Part shown: positions 33,925-42,564 of the stretch, in pieces | Layout of the letters: each line of letters starts with the position of its first letter | How positions within the stretch are numbered: the stretch's first letter is position 1 | IMG/VR virus record: IMGVR_UViG_3300035698_022898 | Coordinates: 1-64,000 of that record | Origin: a virus | DNA: 64,000 bases | Reading direction: 5' to 3' (one strand) | Program-made: the position numbers and the translations under genes | The notes under the pieces: model-generated | Told to the model about the DNA's origin: nothing | The model's database searches: none | What the model saw: only the letters and a program-made list of their open reading frames with translations

Positions 33925-34934
33925 TGGCGGATGTTGGTAAAATATGGGCCACTACTGCAAGTGAGCTAGGCGGAGATTTATTGGGAACCGCTTATGAAGA
34001 CGTAAGCAAATTGTGGGGAACTTCTGTACCACATGGACCAGCGGATGGTTTATATTTTGCTTTTTGCCGGTATATCTCCTCTCCATATTATCGCGATGAT
34101 ACTTTTTGGTACGACCCCGTAGGAAATTCTTGGGCTACTTTAACAGACCAGCCCTTATCTGCGGGATCATGGGATACCGGTCCATGTTCTCAACCGGAGG
34201 ATGGTCTTTGGTATAATTTTTCTTACTATATTACCAGTTACCAGCAAAAAACAAACATTTGGAATTTGGGGGCGGATTCTTGGTCCACTGGATCAGATGG
34301 TTCAGGAACATCTGGGTATGGAAAAATTGCGACCTTCGATGGAGGGGACACTTTTTATAGATACCTGGCCGCTGACAACTTGTGTTATAAATATACGGTC
34401 AGCACAGACACCTGGTTAGTTAGAACTGCTCCAATCTTTACTAGTTATTATGGTGGACACGCACTTAATACGCAGGGGGATCGTTGTTTGTCCGTCACTG
34501 GGAATGGGGGTGGATGGAATACTAATCTATGCCATTATTACGATTCTGGCTCAAATTCTTGGGGTTCCGTTGCTAACCACCCTGTGACTATGTGTGGTCC
34601 AGGTGGAGGAAATAATCAAGCAAGCGATCAAAGTTATTCCATGGGGGGAAGAAGCTATGCTGCTGGAGGCTCTTCTTTAAGTGCCAGTTATAAATTTGAT
34701 TATTCGGCCAATTCTTGGTCAGCTATTACTTCTTTAAATATAGCGGATTCGGACTGTGGTGGCGGAAATCCAATCATAGACGATGATGTATGGTGTGCGG
34801 TTGGATATAATAAAAACGGTTCACCAGAACATGGTGGGAGATGTCAAATGTATGATATTTCAGCTAATACTTGGACTACCAAGACCCAAGGAACCACCGG
34901 TTATAACGGAATGCCAGGTTGGTCGAACACGTAA
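33924..34934 (+). CDS. Kelch-like beta-propeller fibre or adhesin
   Basis: The 336-residue sequence is made of irregular 45-60-residue repeats with the kelch pattern of aromatic and glycine positions: WYDPVGNSWATL, IWNLGADSWST, KYTVSTDTWLV, YDSGSNSWGSV, FDYSANSWSAI, YDISANTWTTK. Six blades would make one propeller. It sits in the fibre region and may bind a host surface molecule. Tyrosine, serine and glycine are very frequent. Confidence 0.7.
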   Translation: MADVGKIWATTASELGGDLLGTAYEDVSKLWGTSVPHGPADGLYFAFCRYISSPYYRDDTFWYDPVGNSWATLTDQPLSAGSWDTGPCSQPEDGLWYNFSYYITSYQQKTNIWNLGADSWSTGSDGSGTSGYGKIATFDGGDTFYRYLAADNLCYKYTVSTDTWLVRTAPIFTSYYGGHALNTQGDRCLSVTGNGGGWNTNLCHYYDSGSNSWGSVANHPVTMCGPGGGNNQASDQSYSMGGRSYAAGGSSLSASYKFDYSANSWSAITSLNIADSDCGGGNPIIDDDVWCAVGYNKNGSPEHGGRCQMYDISANTWTTKTQGTTGYNGMPGWSNT

Positions 34935-34950
34935 ATCAAGGGAGAATAAA

Positions 34951-35730
34951 ATGAGTTTAAAAGTATTTTTAGAAGATCATAATTCTGGCATGTCTGCATT
35001 CCAAGAAAAATATTTCGTCATTGGCAGCAATGGTTGTACGGCCTTTGGACAATACCATCAGTGTTTGCGAGAATTGATGACTCGGGTAGGAGAACTCCAT
35101 AACGATTTAAATGGTCGACAGGGGTACCTTAGTCTTCTGCTTAAAATAGAAAAACAAGAAGAGGTGGTAAAAACCACTGGAGAAGAAACTATAAAACGTG
35201 GAGCAATTTTAGAAATTGTTCGATTTCGATCTCAGATAGTCACCGTGCTTATTCGTATGAAAAGTAATTGGAAAGCTTTTCTTCATTTTAAAGCAATGGC
35301 CACTAGATTGAAACAAATAGTAGGGGAACTTACTCCAGAACATACCTTAAAGTTAGAGCGGGAAGAGTGGGCACAGCATTTTCAAACTCTTGCAGCTTTA
35401 AATATTTTGGGGGAGGGTCGGATCAGAACATCCACTTGGAGATTGGTGCGCACTCTTCCTGAACCGGAAAGGTCCAGAGTGGCTGCTTTGATGATGGCGA
35501 ACCCCCCGGTTGATTCGGATGGGCGTATTTGTGGTATTCACCCTGTGGTAGCCTGGTACTTGAATCAATCGCCGAGTCAAATATTTGATATGGATTCTCT
35601 TGTTTCAGAAGAAGTGGATATTTTAAAAATGCTTCCTTCTATTCAAGATGCAGTTGAGCATTACCAAGCCACAGGGGCAACCATGGTTGGTTTATCTTCA
35701 TCCAAAGCACTGGAGGAATCTAATGTCTAA
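34951..35730 (+). CDS. Unknown protein in fibre region (259 aa)
   Basis: The start MSLKVFLEDH follows GGGAG; a longer reading from 34783 would overlap the kelch-like gene by about 150 bases and is rejected. The sequence is helical and charged (LREMLTR-like CLRELMTRVGELHNDLNG; RFRSQIVTVLIRMKSNWKAF). It has no repeats or membrane segments. A fibre-assembly or chaperone role is possible from position only. Confidence 0.55.
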   Translation: MSLKVFLEDHNSGMSAFQEKYFVIGSNGCTAFGQYHQCLRELMTRVGELHNDLNGRQGYLSLLLKIEKQEEVVKTTGEETIKRGAILEIVRFRSQIVTVLIRMKSNWKAFLHFKAMATRLKQIVGELTPEHTLKLEREEWAQHFQTLAALNILGEGRIRTSTWRLVRTLPEPERSRVAALMMANPPVDSDGRICGIHPVVAWYLNQSPSQIFDMDSLVSEEVDILKMLPSIQDAVEHYQATGATMVGLSSSKALEESNV

Positions 35731-36298
35731 TTTTGAGCCCATTATATTATCCACTGGTAGAATTATCAAGTCAACAAGAGAAGAGCTGGTATTGGATAAT
35801 GGTCTGGTGATAAAAGGAAATGGGTGGACAGACCCCGATCGTCTGGCTGAAATGACTAGAACAATAACCTATAAAATGTATGTTGACAATCCTCCTTATT
35901 ATGGAAAATTTCATTTACGAGTACAGGGAGAACCGGTCGAAACAGATACGGTATATGAGGAAATATATTCAGTTATTCCCAACCCTCTTTGGAGTGAAGA
36001 TTTGCCGGCATTAAAAACAGAAGTAATAAACGAGGTAAAGTACAAAGTCAGAATGTTCCTGTCTCAATTTTCAGGGCTGCGTTGGGAAGTGGAAAGGGCT
36101 ATTGCTACGGCCCAGGACGCCAATCCAATTCCAGTTAGTGATGAAACAAAGCTTTTTAGAAAACAAGTTCTTAAAGTAGTTGAAGATTACGAGCAAGCAG
36201 TAAACGATGCAGGAACCTTTGAAGCCATTTTGGCTATCAAACAACCGCTTGAACCTAATCCAGCCGAGATGGATAAAATTCGGCTTGTAGAGGTGTAG
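35723..36298 (+). CDS. Unknown protein in fibre region (191 aa)
   Basis: A TGGAGGAATC site precedes the ATG at 35723, which overlaps the previous gene by eight bases. The N-terminal half is beta-rich (IKSTREELVLDNGLVIKG) and the C-terminal half helical (EVINEVKYKVRMFLSQF, KVVEDYEQAVNDA). No family is recognised. It may be a linker or chaperone for the next gene product. Confidence 0.55.
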   Translation: MSNFEPIILSTGRIIKSTREELVLDNGLVIKGNGWTDPDRLAEMTRTITYKMYVDNPPYYGKFHLRVQGEPVETDTVYEEIYSVIPNPLWSEDLPALKTEVINEVKYKVRMFLSQFSGLRWEVERAIATAQDANPIPVSDETKLFRKQVLKVVEDYEQAVNDAGTFEAILAIKQPLEPNPAEMDKIRLVEV

Positions 36299-36299
36299 A

Positions 36300-37361
36300 G
36301 TGTCAAATGCCACTAAATTGTTTGATGTAGATATCAATAATATAGTAAAGCTTTATGATACTGATAGAGCAAATTTGTCATCTGTAATGGACGGCGTGGT
36401 CATAGCTGTTCCTATGCCTGCAGGTTTGATTATTCTTTTAAATGACAACGCGGCCCCTGCTGGTTGGACTCCGCTTGCGGCTGCGGATGGCCGAATGATC
36501 GTAGTGGCTGGAAATACTTATGCAGTGAAAGAGTCTGGTGGTAGTTGGACCACCGCTTCTCAAGTAACTAGCTCTACAGACGGCACGCATGTCAATCACC
36601 CATCTGTGGGCGGCAAAATGGCTGTAGGTGGAAAACCAGATACGGATATATATGGAGGAGCTCATTCACACGAAGTAGGTGTAGTACATAAACCTGCGCG
36701 TCAAGAATGCCTTCTTATAAAAGCCGATGCTGAAGAGACCGTGTTGCCAACTAATGCGGTAATGTTAGCAGACCAGGCTATTGGAGCTCTATCCACTATT
36801 TTTAATGACGGTCATTATTTGTATGGCGGTACTGTAGTACAAACAGTGGCTTTGGAAACCAATGAAGATATAGCGGCAGCTGGTACCCACGACCATGTAA
36901 AAGACCAATCAGGTACCGGTGGGTATGTTGGTAAGCTTAGACATATTTCATCTGGATCACATGATAGTGAACACGGAATAACTGGTTTAACAGTCACCGA
37001 AAAAATTAAAAAAGTGGTATTGCGGGCGCTTAATTGCTCTGGACAAAATTTACAGGCGGATTTAATTGGTCTTTGGGATGGAGCCACCATCCCTTCTGGA
37101 TGGTCTGAGCTTTCCAGCTTACAAGATTATTTTATAGAATTAGATGCCGCAGGGGATGGAACTAAATCCGGTACGAATGAATTGGAATTGTCCGGCGGGA
37201 TAGACACATATGCTTGGTTACATGCTCATTTGGGGATAAACGATTCATACTTGAATGCTCCAAGTGGAACAATGACTGCCTCGCATAGCCACACTGTTGC
37301 GGGGGATGTGGATTACGTTCCTTCTTATTATGCTCTTAAATTAATCAAATATACTGGATAG
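36300..37361 (+). CDS. Tail collar/fibre tip protein with HxH metal motifs (GTG start)
   Basis: Two copies of a collar-like segment occur, APAGWTPLAAADGRMIVV (about residue 52) and IPSGWSELSSLQDYFIEL (about 265). They are followed by histidine pairs HSHEVG, HDHVKD, HAHLG and HSHTVAGD. The C-terminus ends VPSYYALKLIKYTG. T4 gp12/gp37-type tips hold metal ions between such HxH motifs in the trimer. The protein is probably a receptor-binding tip. Confidence 0.65.
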   Translation: MSNATKLFDVDINNIVKLYDTDRANLSSVMDGVVIAVPMPAGLIILLNDNAAPAGWTPLAAADGRMIVVAGNTYAVKESGGSWTTASQVTSSTDGTHVNHPSVGGKMAVGGKPDTDIYGGAHSHEVGVVHKPARQECLLIKADAEETVLPTNAVMLADQAIGALSTIFNDGHYLYGGTVVQTVALETNEDIAAAGTHDHVKDQSGTGGYVGKLRHISSGSHDSEHGITGLTVTEKIKKVVLRALNCSGQNLQADLIGLWDGATIPSGWSELSSLQDYFIELDAAGDGTKSGTNELELSGGIDTYAWLHAHLGINDSYLNAPSGTMTASHSHTVAGDVDYVPSYYALKLIKYTG

Positions 37362-37373
37362 GAGAGGCACAAC

Positions 37374-37943
37374 ATGGAAAAGTATACTCATGACAAATGG
37401 CCAATGTTGTTGGTAGAGAAAGGCACGATTGTTTGTGTTCGTGATGGTTTAGTTGAGGTTTACTTTGACATAGGAGAATTTAAGGCCTATTCTGGGTATG
37501 ACCTTACTGATAAAACATACTTGGATTACCAACCGGATCGTAAGCATCATATAGATGAATCTTTGGGGATAAAAAAGTTCACCGAAAGGATTCCTGCGTA
37601 CGATTCCATAATTTCTTCTGCCAAAGTTCTTAAAGAACGCCGTAATGACCCCTTCTTTGGAAAATCCTTAGAGGAGACAAAAGAAATAAAGATCATGCAG
37701 ATCAAAATGGAAGCATCCGCAAAGCTTAGATTGGTTTGGGCGGAACACAAACAGACCAACGCTGCCATCGGTGGGATACTAAAACGTGAGGACGAAGTTG
37801 CGATTAAGGCAGATATCAAAAAGACAATCCTCGCAGTGGCTAAAACCAAAACAAAGATTTTAAGTGCCAGAAACCACGAACAAGTTTTAAAGATCGTCCT
37901 TTCCGTCTTCACATTGACAAAGAGAGGAATCTCCAATGATTAA
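37374..37943 (+). CDS. Unknown protein after the fibre genes (189 aa)
   Basis: The N-terminal third is beta-rich (LLVEKGTIVCVRDGLVEVYF) and the rest is charged and helical (EETKEIKIMQIKMEASAKLR; KADIKKTILAVAKTKTK). GGAGAGG precedes the ATG. Proteins of this size after a fibre tip are often assembly chaperones, but no family is recognised. Confidence 0.55.
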   Translation: MEKYTHDKWPMLLVEKGTIVCVRDGLVEVYFDIGEFKAYSGYDLTDKTYLDYQPDRKHHIDESLGIKKFTERIPAYDSIISSAKVLKERRNDPFFGKSLEETKEIKIMQIKMEASAKLRLVWAEHKQTNAAIGGILKREDEVAIKADIKKTILAVAKTKTKILSARNHEQVLKIVLSVFTLTKRGISND

Positions 37944-38373
37944 ATTACTTGAGGGTTGGAAAGAACGTTGGTTGAAAAAGGAAGAATTTGTAGATACTTA
38001 CTCTCAAATTCTTCCTCCCGAAGTTATAATCGATGCCAAAACAAGTAGTGGTTACGCTGTTGGTACCAACGACATAAACACTCTGTTCTACTTTAAAACA
38101 AAACTCAGGACGATACTATATGTGCTTCTGTATTTTCCTGGGTGTGTCTATGACTTCTTTCTTATCACTCATGAACGAACGCATCCCATCCATAAAACAA
38201 ATGGATGGGATATGAAAGATTGTGAGAAGAAAACCTGTGTCATGTCTCAATATAAAGATGCTTTCACTCGAATCAAAATAGTAATTTGGGGAATTGGAAG
38301 ATATTTGAGGAGGGAGGATAATCCTTTTCATTGTCGAGAGTGTGACTTTCGATTGCGTGTTCATAAAACCTAG
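37936..38373 (+). CDS. Unknown protein with one hydrophobic segment and CxxC motifs (145 aa)
   Basis: Residues 53-75 (TKLRTILYVLLYFPGCVYDFF) are hydrophobic. The rest is polar and rich in histidine and cysteine, ending FHCRECDFRLRVHKT with a CxxC pair. It overlaps the previous gene by eight bases; AGAGAGGAATC precedes the ATG. Its position before membrane-protein genes suggests a lysis or envelope role, but this is weak. Confidence 0.5.
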   Translation: MIKLLEGWKERWLKKEEFVDTYSQILPPEVIIDAKTSSGYAVGTNDINTLFYFKTKLRTILYVLLYFPGCVYDFFLITHERTHPIHKTNGWDMKDCEKKTCVMSQYKDAFTRIKIVIWGIGRYLRREDNPFHCRECDFRLRVHKT

Positions 38374-38383
38374 GAGCCGATAT

Positions 38384-38899
38384 ATGGGAAAAAACCCATC
38401 AGGTGGTTTTTCTGTGGACCCCGAGAGTTCTACTTCTTTTCTTCCTCCGGATGAAGCTTGGATTCTGAAAAAAATCAAAGAAGGAATATCTGCTGAATCT
38501 GATATACAATCCACTAAATTGGCAAAAGCTGTTGTTGCCATTTTGGAGGAACTTGAGCCCGCTCTTATTCGAAGTGCCGCCGCCGCCGCCGTACAAGCTA
38601 TAAACGCAAAACCTCCTTGTGGAATGGATTCTAAAGTTCTTTCTCAAGCAGTTCATTCTTTGCACATGTTAGGGGATTTAGGTGGGGGTGGAGGTAGTGC
38701 CGAAGCTATCTCCCGCGGTATTGAAGAATCCAGAGAAAATCATAAGTACGTTAAAGATTTACGAGAACGATCGCGTCGGTTACGAGAACGAGTAGCCTCA
38801 GGTTGTATCGTGGGAGTTATTGTTCTTGTTTTAGGTGGCATAGGCACTCTTATTTGGTTTGCTATAACGTACGGCGGAAAATCAGGAGTGGGAGTTTAA
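38384..38899 (+). CDS. C-terminally membrane-anchored protein (171 aa)
   Basis: TAGGAG lies before the ATG at 38384, which is preferred over 38342. A helical basic stretch (HKYVKDLRERSRRLRERVAS) leads to one transmembrane segment (GCIVGVIVLVLGGIGTLIWF) near the C-terminus. The first 120 residues would face the cytoplasm and include an alanine run and a GGGGG linker. It may be a holin-associated or spanin-like factor; unproven. Confidence 0.55.
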   Translation: MGKNPSGGFSVDPESSTSFLPPDEAWILKKIKEGISAESDIQSTKLAKAVVAILEELEPALIRSAAAAAVQAINAKPPCGMDSKVLSQAVHSLHMLGDLGGGGGSAEAISRGIEESRENHKYVKDLRERSRRLRERVASGCIVGVIVLVLGGIGTLIWFAITYGGKSGVGV

Positions 38900-38926
38900 A
38901 CCTGCATACATCGTATAGGATTATTG

Positions 38927-39376
38927 GTGCAAACAATGCTCGATGTGTATATACTCCGGGATGAAACAAGTTACCAAGGAACATTTGGCCGTCTTATTAT
39001 TCCAGGCAAACTAACTCTATTTGTAGGGGAGTTGCCCTGGAGAGATAACGAGCAGATGTATTCCTGTATTCTCTCGGGGACGTACATCGTAGTACCCGGG
39101 GTTCCCAATAATAGGCGTCTGCTAGCCGGTCTTCCTTACATTTATCGAATAAAAAACATCCCCAACCGTTCTGGTGTATTTGTACACAGTGGAAACCTCT
39201 GTGGTGATAGAAGACAAAACCTGATAAGTCACTCCAGAGGGTGTCCTTTATTGGGCAGACGTTTAGGCACCCTCAGAGGGCAACAAGCTGTATTGGTATC
39301 TAGACCTGCCGTTAGAGACTTAATAAACTGTATTGGGGAACAATCTTGGAAGCTTCATATCCTATGGAATATTTAA
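38927..39376 (+). CDS. DUF5675-like protein
   Basis: The pattern fits the phage DUF5675 family: a start YILRDETSYQGTFGRLIIPG, then VGELPWRDNEQMYSCILSGT, then NRSGVFVHSGN and a short glycine/leucine segment RGCPLLGRRLG. The function of the family is not settled; it is often found near lysis genes. GTG at 38927 is chosen because AGGA lies six bases upstream; TTG 38924 or ATG 38936 are alternatives. Confidence 0.65.
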   Translation: MQTMLDVYILRDETSYQGTFGRLIIPGKLTLFVGELPWRDNEQMYSCILSGTYIVVPGVPNNRRLLAGLPYIYRIKNIPNRSGVFVHSGNLCGDRRQNLISHSRGCPLLGRRLGTLRGQQAVLVSRPAVRDLINCIGEQSWKLHILWNI

Positions 39377-39386
39377 GGAGGTGTAT

Positions 39387-39965
39387 ATGGAATGGGTAGC
39401 AAGTTTAATGGGCGGTCCTTTTTCCGCTATCTTTGGTGGGGTGTTGGGAGCCGCTGCTGGTATTTTTAAACAGTGGCAAGAACTCAAAGCCATTCGTGAG
39501 CAAAACCGTCATAAAGAAAATATGATGGAAAAAGAAATGCTCATGATGGAAAAGGAACTAGCTTCCACCGAAAAACTACAACAAATCAACGCCGACAAAG
39601 AACGGGATGTTGCTCAAGAAGGAACTTTCCGGGAAGCTGTTCGTCAAGAAGGCAAAGATATTTTGGGAAGCATATCCCAAGGAGCTCCTGACTGGGCACG
39701 GGGCATTGTGATGGTAGTGCTCACACCTGTTGAAGTCTTACGTAGAGGTATACGACCTGGCGTATTTATTTACCTGACATATAAAGTGGTGGGTTTTATG
39801 AATGAATTCAAAGCTGCGGGGATTGCTATGACCCCCGCAGTAGCTGGGGATTTGTATTTACTCACTGTCAATGCAATCATAGCCGGGTTTATGACTGCAC
39901 TCAATTTCTGGTTCGTAGGTCGGAGTAAATTTGTTCAAAACAAATTGGAGAAAATGACCAGCTAG
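39387..39965 (+). CDS. Membrane protein of lysis region, holin-like
   Basis: AAGGAGG lies just before the ATG at 39387. Residues 5-28 are hydrophobic (LMGGPFSAIFGGVLGAAAG). A charged helix of about 60 residues follows (EQNRHKENMMEKEMLMMEKE), then two or three hydrophobic segments to the end (VFIYLTYKVVGF; YLLTVNAIIAGFMTALNFWF). This architecture is common for proteins of phage lysis regions. The stop overlaps the convergent gene by four bases. Confidence 0.6.
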   Translation: MEWVASLMGGPFSAIFGGVLGAAAGIFKQWQELKAIREQNRHKENMMEKEMLMMEKELASTEKLQQINADKERDVAQEGTFREAVRQEGKDILGSISQGAPDWARGIVMVVLTPVEVLRRGIRPGVFIYLTYKVVGFMNEFKAAGIAMTPAVAGDLYLLTVNAIIAGFMTALNFWFVGRSKFVQNKLEKMTS

Positions 39966-40525
39966 TTTCGGGGGCCGCCACCTACTCGACCTCCTTCACT
40001 ACCATATCCAGAGGTGGAGTAATCGTCTGCTTCTCGAATTGCTGCCCAACACTCCTCACATCGATAATTAGAGGTGGGTTTTCCGCAAGTAGTACATACG
40101 CGAGACCCACCTCTTGAATTTTTTTGTACTCTTATATTAGCTTTTTTTAGACAAGACGGACAGAGTTTTTTATAGGATCTAATGTCTCCCATGGGGTGTA
40201 TTTCTAAGCACTGAGAACAAGGTGCTTTTCCTTCACAACGTAATTCTTTTTTATGTTGATTTGTGGCGATTCTTATCTGCCGTACGAACTTTTCGTAGTT
40301 GAAGACTACATTACCCTTATAGTGTTTCATTAAGGAGAACAAAGATATCTTGACGAGACCGCCGTCTCCTGTTGTAAGGACATAGTGTGCATTGCTATTC
40401 CCCGCTGTAACAATAATGGGAAAGGAAAATAGGCCCTCTTTTTTAATTCTAAGTCGAGTAGAAATGAAGTGGTCAGGGTATCCTTCATACGGCTGCCACG
40501 TCTCTGGTGGTATTTTCTTTTTCAT
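39962..40525 (-). CDS. Zinc-finger protein of unknown function (187 aa)
   Basis: Four cysteine pairs occur in the second half: CSQCLE, CPSCLKK, CTTCGKP and CEECWAA. They are spaced as two zinc ribbons. The N-terminal region (WQPYEGYPDHFISTRLRIKK; VNFEKFV-like VVFNYEKFVRQIRIATNQ) has the look of a DNA-binding NUMOD4-type start, but no HNH nuclease motif is visible. The glycine-rich end is GSEGGRVGGGPRN. It overlaps the Rad50 C-terminal gene. Confidence 0.6.
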   Translation of the reverse strand: MKKKIPPETWQPYEGYPDHFISTRLRIKKEGLFSFPIIVTAGNSNAHYVLTTGDGGLVKISLFSLMKHYKGNVVFNYEKFVRQIRIATNQHKKELRCEGKAPCSQCLEIHPMGDIRSYKKLCPSCLKKANIRVQKNSRGGSRVCTTCGKPTSNYRCEECWAAIREADDYSTSGYGSEGGRVGGGPRN

Positions 40526-41147
40526 TGATTACCTTTATGGTTTGTTCCTTTACCTTCACCATCCCCTCATCCACTTCAAAAACAGTGTCCGCGGATTCTA
40601 TAATTCTAGGCAGATGAGAGATCATGATTATTTGGATGCCCAACTTCTCCGAAATCATTTTAAGCATCTCTGAACAAGCTTCTTGAAGATCTACAGATAC
40701 ATATTTGAACGGTTCATCCAGAATGACTACTCGTCTCTGGTTGGCTAAGCTTATGAAAGCTATCCTAAGAGCAAAGGATGCAACATCCATCGGTCCACAA
40801 CCAGAAGCATCCTCAGGCTTTAAGAGTTCTTCACCACGTTTGAACCACAGCATTGCTTCTGTCTGGTTCCTCCTCTCTACGAATTCTAATACAAACTCGT
40901 AGGGGTCAGGAAAAACAGAACTCAACGCCAAGGAAACTATGGAGGCTATATGGAGTTCTAGTTTAGATAGTGTGGATTTGGCAACATCCTGCACAACGGC
41001 ACGAGCTTGAACCAGATACTCTGCTGACTGCACATTAGTATCTAACTTGATTTTTTCAGAGGCAAGTTGTTCGTTCAAGACTTTTCGTTCCCCTTCAAAC
41101 TGGGAGATTCTTCTAAGGATTTTGTTCAATTCTTCTTTAGGAGTCAC
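40485..41147 (-). CDS. Rad50/SbcC-like ATPase, C-terminal half (split gene)
   Basis: It holds the C-terminal ABC-type ATPase lobe only. A coiled coil covers residues 5-60. The signature region is SGCGPMDVASFALRIAF (about 115-131), the Walker B motif RRVVILDEPFKYV has Asp144/Glu145, and the switch histidine is in IMISHLPRI. There is no Walker A; that lies in the separate gene at 42542. The two must pair around the Mre11-like nuclease. The start overlaps the small coiled-coil gene by 11 bases. Confidence 0.8.
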   Translation of the reverse strand: MTPKEELNKILRRISQFEGERKVLNEQLASEKIKLDTNVQSAEYLVQARAVVQDVAKSTLSKLELHIASIVSLALSSVFPDPYEFVLEFVERRNQTEAMLWFKRGEELLKPEDASGCGPMDVASFALRIAFISLANQRRVVILDEPFKYVSVDLQEACSEMLKMISEKLGIQIIMISHLPRIIESADTVFEVDEGMVKVKEQTIKVINEKENTTRDVAAV

Positions 41148-41379
41148 CTAAAGCCTCCTTGATAGATGCTAAGACTTCGGTAATCTGTCCTTCCAGAAGA
41201 TCGGCCTCCTTCTGGAAAGTACACAGAAGCTCGTCACCCTCTTTGGTAGAGGTGACACTAAATTCTTTTTCCAGTTGGTCTCGATTAGCAGAGAGTTGAC
41301 CCTCGACACGAGCTTTACTCTGTTCCGCTTCACTTACTTTTTTATCAAGTCGTTCTAATTCACTAACTATTGGGTCCAT
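41137..41379 (-). CDS. Small coiled-coil protein (80 aa), likely part of the Rad50 assembly
   Basis: It is almost fully helical with heptad spacing (ELERLDKKVSEAEQSKARVE; ADLLEGQITEVLASIKEAL). It lies between the Mre11-like gene and the Rad50 C-terminal gene, overlapping both (17 and 11 bases). It resembles a cut-out segment of the Rad50 coiled-coil arm. No catalytic motif is present. Confidence 0.65.
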   Translation of the reverse strand: MDPIVSELERLDKKVSEAEQSKARVEGQLSANRDQLEKEFSVTSTKEGDELLCTFQKEADLLEGQITEVLASIKEALGDS

Positions 41380-42295
41380 CGTCTATCTCCTCAAATGCTC
41401 TTTGTATAACGTCCTTTACACCCAAAGGAACGCTTTCAACAACCTTCCCTAAGTTTTCTCTAAAATTGAGAGTCACTTCATGTTGGACGGTTAAAGAAGT
41501 AACAAACTCCTCCAGCTTCTCGTTTCGATCCGAGACAATCTGCACCCTGTCAAGATCCATAACTTCTTCAATAGGTTCGATAGGAATAAGATATTTTTCC
41601 AAACTTGTATCGTCCGTATCATAAACATAGAAACAGGGTTGGTGTTTTGTTTGAGCAATCGTAGTACGCATCATAGAACCACAATTAACTAAGTAACGCA
41701 TCCTGTATGTTTGATCAAACGAAGTATGATTATCTCCAGATATAATTAAATCATATGGATGATTTTTTAAGAACGCACTACAAAAATCAAAGGATTCCTG
41801 CCCAGCCCAAAGTTTTTCATTTACAATCATTCTGTGGAGTATAAGAATGTTGGTCACTCCGGGAACAGATTTTATTTTAGGGACTTCTTCTCCCCAGGCC
41901 GCAAAATGGAAATTAACAGTTCTGTTTGAAGTTACAGTGATTGGGTTAGTCGCCAATCCTATTTCCAAAACGCCTGCTTTTTGTAATGTAGTTAACGGGG
42001 TATTGAACCTGGATTGTAAAGAGTGATAACGAAGATCATGCTGTCCGAAAGTAGTATATATCGGAACAGGTGTGATAAACCCTTTTAAGTAATCCAGGTA
42101 TTTGTTTAGTAAAGAGTAGGGCGGAGAATGAAAATCAAAGAAATCTCCAGGTTGTGCAATCGCATCAACAAAATTATCTATCGCCCACTCGTAAATGTAA
42201 CAAAATTTATCGAATTGAGTTTCAAGATAATCGTCCATGCGATTCTTAGGGCGGGAAGCCCTTAAGTGAACATCCCCTAAACAAAGTATTTTCAT
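41363..42295 (-). CDS. Mre11/SbcD-like nuclease
   Basis: The phosphoesterase motifs are in order: CLGDVHL (Asp8, His10), IAQPGDFFDFH, TTFGQHDLR (usual GNHD with Q), ILILHRM, and ISGDNHTSFD. With Rad50 the family trims DNA ends and hairpins; phage versions (T4 gp47, T5 D12-type) act in recombination and DNA breakdown. At 310 residues it has the typical size. It overlaps the 90-residue gene upstream by four bases. Confidence 0.85.
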   Translation of the reverse strand: MKILCLGDVHLRASRPKNRMDDYLETQFDKFCYIYEWAIDNFVDAIAQPGDFFDFHSPPYSLLNKYLDYLKGFITPVPIYTTFGQHDLRYHSLQSRFNTPLTTLQKAGVLEIGLATNPITVTSNRTVNFHFAAWGEEVPKIKSVPGVTNILILHRMIVNEKLWAGQESFDFCSAFLKNHPYDLIISGDNHTSFDQTYRMRYLVNCGSMMRTTIAQTKHQPCFYVYDTDDTSLEKYLIPIEPIEEVMDLDRVQIVSDRNEKLEEFVTSLTVQHEVTLNFRENLGKVVESVPLGVKDVIQRAFEEIDDGPNS

Positions 42296-42564
42296 CTGGT
42301 AGCCCTTCTAGTTCTGGATTCCACCACAGTATCACTCTTTTGTTCTGCCAATTGTTCTAAGGCAAAATCTGAGGGGGTTGTGAACATAGGAGCGGCTTCT
42401 TTATCTGAATCCTCTACTTTCATAGTGATACATCTTCCGCTTACAACCCCTAAAATTTTATGTTCTTCACCATCCAGAACAATAGTTTTGCCTTTTCCGA
42501 AAAGATTTAAAAGGTAACCCAAATCTTCTCTGTCCTTAGTTTCAGGAACCATTGCTATGGTCAT
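42292..42564 (-). CDS. Unknown small protein (90 aa)
   Basis: GGGAGGAG lies before the ATG at 42564 (MTIAMVPET). The product has a small beta-domain (KTIVLDGEEHKILGVVSGR) and a polar arginine-rich end. It sits between the two halves of the Mre11-Rad50 genes and overlaps the zinc-hook gene by about 20 bases. Its role is unknown; it may be a subunit of that complex. Confidence 0.6.
   Translation of the reverse strand: MTIAMVPETKDREDLGYLLNLFGKGKTIVLDGEEHKILGVVSGRCITMKVEDSDKEAAPMFTTPSDFALEQLAEQKSDTVVESRTRRATR

Noticed and set aside
39950-39975. Bidirectional terminator at the convergent junction
   Set aside because: The stops overlap by four bases and no stem with T tract is visible in either direction.
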